From NCBI GenBank assembly GCA_947068385.1, contig CAMTBF010000109.1, positions 1-9,500 of the forward strand: DNA of 9,500 nucleotides. Direction: 5' to 3'. The position numbers were made by a program, and so were the translations under genes. Origin of the DNA: an uncultured Lachnospiraceae bacterium (lineage in GTDB: Bacteria > Bacillota > Clostridia > Lachnospirales > Lachnospiraceae). Of the stretch, positions 7,306 through 9,500 are shown piece by piece. The stretch's first letter is position 1, and each line of letters opens with the position of its first letter. Under the pieces are notes generated by a model, which did no database searches, was not told where the DNA came from, and saw nothing but the letters and a program-made list of their open reading frames with translations.

Positions 7306-8897
7306 TACGGCTCCATGTCCCTGATATCCAACACCACCCCGTCATAAGCCGAATACCCCCGGCTCTCCGGCTCTCCATCCCCGCCTTCCGCAAAGGAGAG
7401 CATAGCCGGTGCATGCACGTCAGCCCTGTCGAACACCGCCCGCAGCTTCATCTCCCCGGTATGCTTCCCGGTGACGGAGAGGTCAGCCTCGAACACCGTC
7501 TTCCCCGGCGCGAATATGCTGGCCGGAGCCGTAACCGTCATACTGCCATTATAAAAAGTCTCCCCGTCATCGCTGAAATCCTCATATACCGTCCGGTATA
7601 CAGGCGGATTCCCCGTCCCGCCCTCGTTCAGCACATACCCTCTGGCCTTCCCCTTGATCTTAATGGAAAACACATCCTCCATAGGTCTGCACTGGGGCGC
7701 CTCCCCGGGCAGCGCATAAGGTATCTCCCCTTTCTCCGGGGTCACCCCGAAAGGCACCGGCCTCCCAGGCACATAATCCAGAAGACGGCACATCCGCAGC
7801 CGCTTCTTCACAGGCCCCTCCGCAGGCCGCGTCCCCTCGTTCCACATAGCCCGGGTGCTGTCCGGATGCCAGCTGATGGGGGAATAATACACCCATTTCC
7901 CCTCCGGGTCGCTCAAATCCACCCCCGCATGGCCCCTGCCCTCCTTCCGGGACTTCTCAATGTCAATCAGCACTGGCCCCACGTTCCCCTTCCGGAACGC
8001 ACGCACGCCGCTGACGCAATACATATAAAGGCAATTGATGAACTTGCTGCGCACCGCCATGGACTGCGGCTGGGGCACCAGGCCGAACACCCCGCAGTTC
8101 GTCTTCTCCGAGAACCGGGTGGACATCACCACCCCCAGCCTTTCATCCGCCGAGAAGATAGTCGTCTCCTCATACCCCGGCGTATCGGTAATCTGAATCA
8201 GCTCCTCGCTGTCCAAGGCCAGCACCATGCTCTCGCTGACGCTGTCCCCGCCGCCCGCCATGGACAGGGCCCTGCCGCCCCGGACGAACTGCTTCAGCTC
8301 CCCGCCTCTGGCCGGCAGCGTGACGCTGTATCCCTCATGCTCCGGATCCGGCCCACAGAGCCTGTCGCTGCTGATGGCGCATATATCCTCCAGCCGATAA
8401 CAATCCTCCTCCCGCTCCAGCCGCCCCAGATAGTTCATGGAGCCCGTAGACGTCAGCATCGTCCAGGCCATGTGCCTGTTGTCCGGGGCGATCACGATCT
8501 CCGACCAGTGCATGAAGATATTCTCCCCATGCTCCAGATGCTCCGGATAACACTGGCGCACCAGCTTCGCCTCTCCACAATGGTCGATGTCCGGGCTGCA
8601 CTCCAGCACATAATCCCCCAGCAAGATCCTCCTATTGTCCGCAAAGCACATCCAACGGATGCCGTTCGCCCCGGGGAGCCGGGGAATCTCCCCGTCGAAG
8701 ACCTCCCTGACGTCTGTTCCGTCATCATTCATCGTGACTACATGATACCAGTCCTTTCCGTCATGTTCCTCAGCCGTGCCGTAGGAGACCAGCACCCTGC
8801 CCGAATAAGTATATGTGCCGGAAATGTCCTCCGATTCCCAGGGAAGCGGGATGTCCCGGATCTCGATGCGTCCAAATTCCTTGCTTTCTATCAGCAT
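7305..8897 (-). CDS. Uncharacterised protein with PD40/TolB-like beta-propeller repeats, putative glycan-active enzyme
   Basis: A 530-residue protein that I cannot assign to a named family. No signal peptide or membrane segment is visible, so it is probably cytoplasmic. Several stretches resemble propeller blades of the PD40 type, each with an Asp/Pro turn followed by a strand: VVTMNDDGTDVREVF (53-67), IVIAPDNRHMAWTML (134-148), TIFSADERLGVVMST (246-260) and SWHPDSTRAMWNEG (342-355). Residues about 415-530 look like a separate beta-sandwich domain, beginning near GNPPVYRTVYEDFSDDGETF. It lies between a GPH symporter and a rhamnosidase, so it may act on the imported glycan. Propeller-fold lyases such as PL22 oligogalacturonate lyase or the rhamnose-glucuronate lyases are possible analogues, but I see no diagnostic active-site motif. 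The start is preceded by AAAGGA about ten bases upstream. Confidence 0.75.
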   Translation of the reverse strand: MLIESKEFGRIEIRDIPLPWESEDISGTYTYSGRVLVSYGTAEEHDGKDWYHVVTMNDDGTDVREVFDGEIPRLPGANGIRWMCFADNRRILLGDYVLECSPDIDHCGEAKLVRQCYPEHLEHGENIFMHWSEIVIAPDNRHMAWTMLTSTGSMNYLGRLEREEDCYRLEDICAISSDRLCGPDPEHEGYSVTLPARGGELKQFVRGGRALSMAGGGDSVSESMVLALDSEELIQITDTPGYEETTIFSADERLGVVMSTRFSEKTNCGVFGLVPQPQSMAVRSKFINCLYMYCVSGVRAFRKGNVGPVLIDIEKSRKEGRGHAGVDLSDPEGKWVYYSPISWHPDSTRAMWNEGTRPAEGPVKKRLRMCRLLDYVPGRPVPFGVTPEKGEIPYALPGEAPQCRPMEDVFSIKIKGKARGYVLNEGGTGNPPVYRTVYEDFSDDGETFYNGSMTVTAPASIFAPGKTVFEADLSVTGKHTGEMKLRAVFDRADVHAPAMLSFAEGGDGEPESRGYSAYDGVVLDIRDMEP

Positions 8898-8910
8898 AAT
8901 CCGTCTGTCC

Positions 8911-8928
8911 TTTCTATACGTATAGAAA
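8911..8928. promoter_or_regulatory. Perfect 18-bp palindrome upstream of the propeller gene (candidate operator or leader hairpin)
   Basis: TTTCTATACGTATAGAAA equals its own reverse complement over all 18 bases. It lies 13 bp before the ATG at 8897, and its proximal edge abuts the AAAGGA ribosome binding site. It could bind a dimeric repressor. In RNA it could form a seven-pair stem with a four-base loop next to the Shine-Dalgarno. No regulator in view is an obvious partner, since AraC-type proteins usually bind direct repeats. Confidence 0.55.
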
Positions 8929-8970
8929 TTCTTTGTATCTTAAATTCTTTGTATCTAAATTCTTTGTATC
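8926..8970. repeat. Three tandem copies of a 14-base AT-rich motif
   Basis: AAATTCTTTGTATC occurs at 8926-8939, 8942-8955 and 8957-8970, a spacing of 16 and 15 bases. The first copy overlaps the palindrome at 8911-8928 by three bases. The array occupies the middle of the 121-bp gap between the symporter and propeller genes and is strikingly AT-rich compared with the coding sequence on both sides. It may hold a secondary promoter or binding sites, or it may be a small slippage expansion. Confidence 0.9.
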
Positions 8971-9018
8971 CGGATCCTTTCTCCGGCAGCCTGCGGTTCT
9001 CATATGCAAGACCGCCGC

Positions 9019-9500
9019 CTATGCTGCGTTCTGCTTTGCCGCGGCCTTTTTCTCGGCGATGCGCTTCTGCACCTCCACCATCTCCTCCTTATCCAGGCTG
9101 CAGAACCGCATGGCGATCAGCGTGACCACCCATCCCCCCAGGGGCATGCCATACATCAGCACCATGGTCATCCAGAAGACGCCCCCCGTCAGTTCGTCCG
9201 TGGGCTGGGGCATGGTCTGGGTGTAGCCAATCAGGGCCACGGCCGCCGTGGCAATCAGGGCGCTGAAAGAGGATACGAGCTTATCGATGAGGCTATAGAC
9301 GCCTGTCACTACCGCAGGGATGTACTTGCCCCCCCTGTCCAGCTCATAGTCGATGACATCTGCCATGAACGCGGTATTGCCGGCGGTAACGCACATCTTC
9401 GCGCCGTTGGTCAAAAGCTGCAGAATCATAAAGACGATCATCAGCGGGAAGAGGCGGCTGATATTGCGGGTATCGCCAAACAGATGAAGCCCTGCGAAGA
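9019..9500 (-). CDS. GPH-family sugar:cation symporter, C-terminal part (MelB/XynB-like)
   Basis: The last 159 or so residues of a membrane transporter that continues beyond the right edge; the start is not seen. GPH (glycoside-pentoside-hexuronide) symporters have 12 helices and import oligosaccharides or glycosides with Na+ or H+. Visible features are a hydrophobic helix (LFPLMIVFMILQLL), the family-like segment GNTAFMADVIDYELDRGGKY followed by PAVVTGVYSLIDKLVSSFSA, a further membrane helix (ALIATAAVALIGY), and the last helix (FWMTMVLMYGMPLGGWVVTL). A basic, charged cytoplasmic tail (LDKEEMVEVQKRIAEKK) ends the protein, as is common in the family. It is followed after 121 bp by the propeller gene on the same strand. 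The substrate is inferred only from the neighbours: a rhamnose- and/or galactose-containing glycoside. Confidence 0.88.
   Translation of the reverse strand, partial: FAGLHLFGDTRNISRLFPLMIVFMILQLLTNGAKMCVTAGNTAFMADVIDYELDRGGKYIPAVVTGVYSLIDKLVSSFSALIATAAVALIGYTQTMPQPTDELTGGVFWMTMVLMYGMPLGGWVVTLIAMRFCSLDKEEMVEVQKRIAEKKAAAKQNAA

Noticed and set aside
8970..8986. Possible terminator hairpin CCGGA/TCCGG after the symporter gene
   Set aside because: The stem is only five pairs with a seven-base loop and no T-run follows on the minus strand, so it does not qualify as an intrinsic terminator.
7296..9125. Long plus-strand open frame of 609 codons opposite the propeller gene
   Set aside because: It is antisense to a well-supported gene and rich in His/Pro/Arg, as expected from the complement of GC-biased codons. 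It has no recognisable domain.

Overview
The window looks like part of a carbohydrate-utilisation locus from a Gram-positive gut anaerobe. A Lachnospiraceae or related Clostridia host is my best guess. I base this on gene content (GH2, GH78, GPH-type symporter, AraC-type regulator), strong AGGAGG-like ribosome binding sites, and tightly packed genes with no signal peptides on the enzymes. Most genes are visibly GC-rich. The fragment at the left edge and two short intergenic stretches are AT-richer.

Layout, left to right. Positions 1-370 hold the 5' end of a minus-strand gene for a membrane-anchored sensor, probably a YesM-type histidine kinase. It starts 10 bp after the stop of a minus-strand LacZ-type GH2 beta-galactosidase (381-3440). 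Positions 3441-3578 are a compact divergent control region with a promoter on each strand. An AraC-family regulator follows on the plus strand (3579-4418). It converges, with a 6-bp gap, on a minus-strand GH78 alpha-L-rhamnosidase (4425-7289). Upstream of that are a 530-residue protein of unknown function with beta-propeller-like repeats (7305-8897) and the C-terminal part of a GPH-family sugar:cation symporter (9019 to beyond 9500). The last three genes read as one minus-strand unit: symporter, propeller protein, rhamnosidase.

How the genes may work together (inference): the symporter imports a rhamnose- and galactose-containing oligosaccharide or glycoside. The cytoplasmic GH78 removes rhamnose and the cytoplasmic GH2 removes beta-galactose. 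The propeller protein may be a third, unassigned glycan-active enzyme. The AraC regulator probably controls the adjacent beta-galactosidase and perhaps the whole cluster.

The points most worth checking are the unassigned propeller protein, a long low-complexity insertion inside the GH78 catalytic domain, and a perfect 18-bp palindrome next to three AT-rich direct repeats ahead of the propeller gene. Also notable are a 10-bp perfect hairpin inside the regulator gene and a 41-bp inverted repeat at the left edge that looks like a fold-back artefact. I found no RNA genes, CRISPR arrays, insertion sequences or clear intrinsic terminators.
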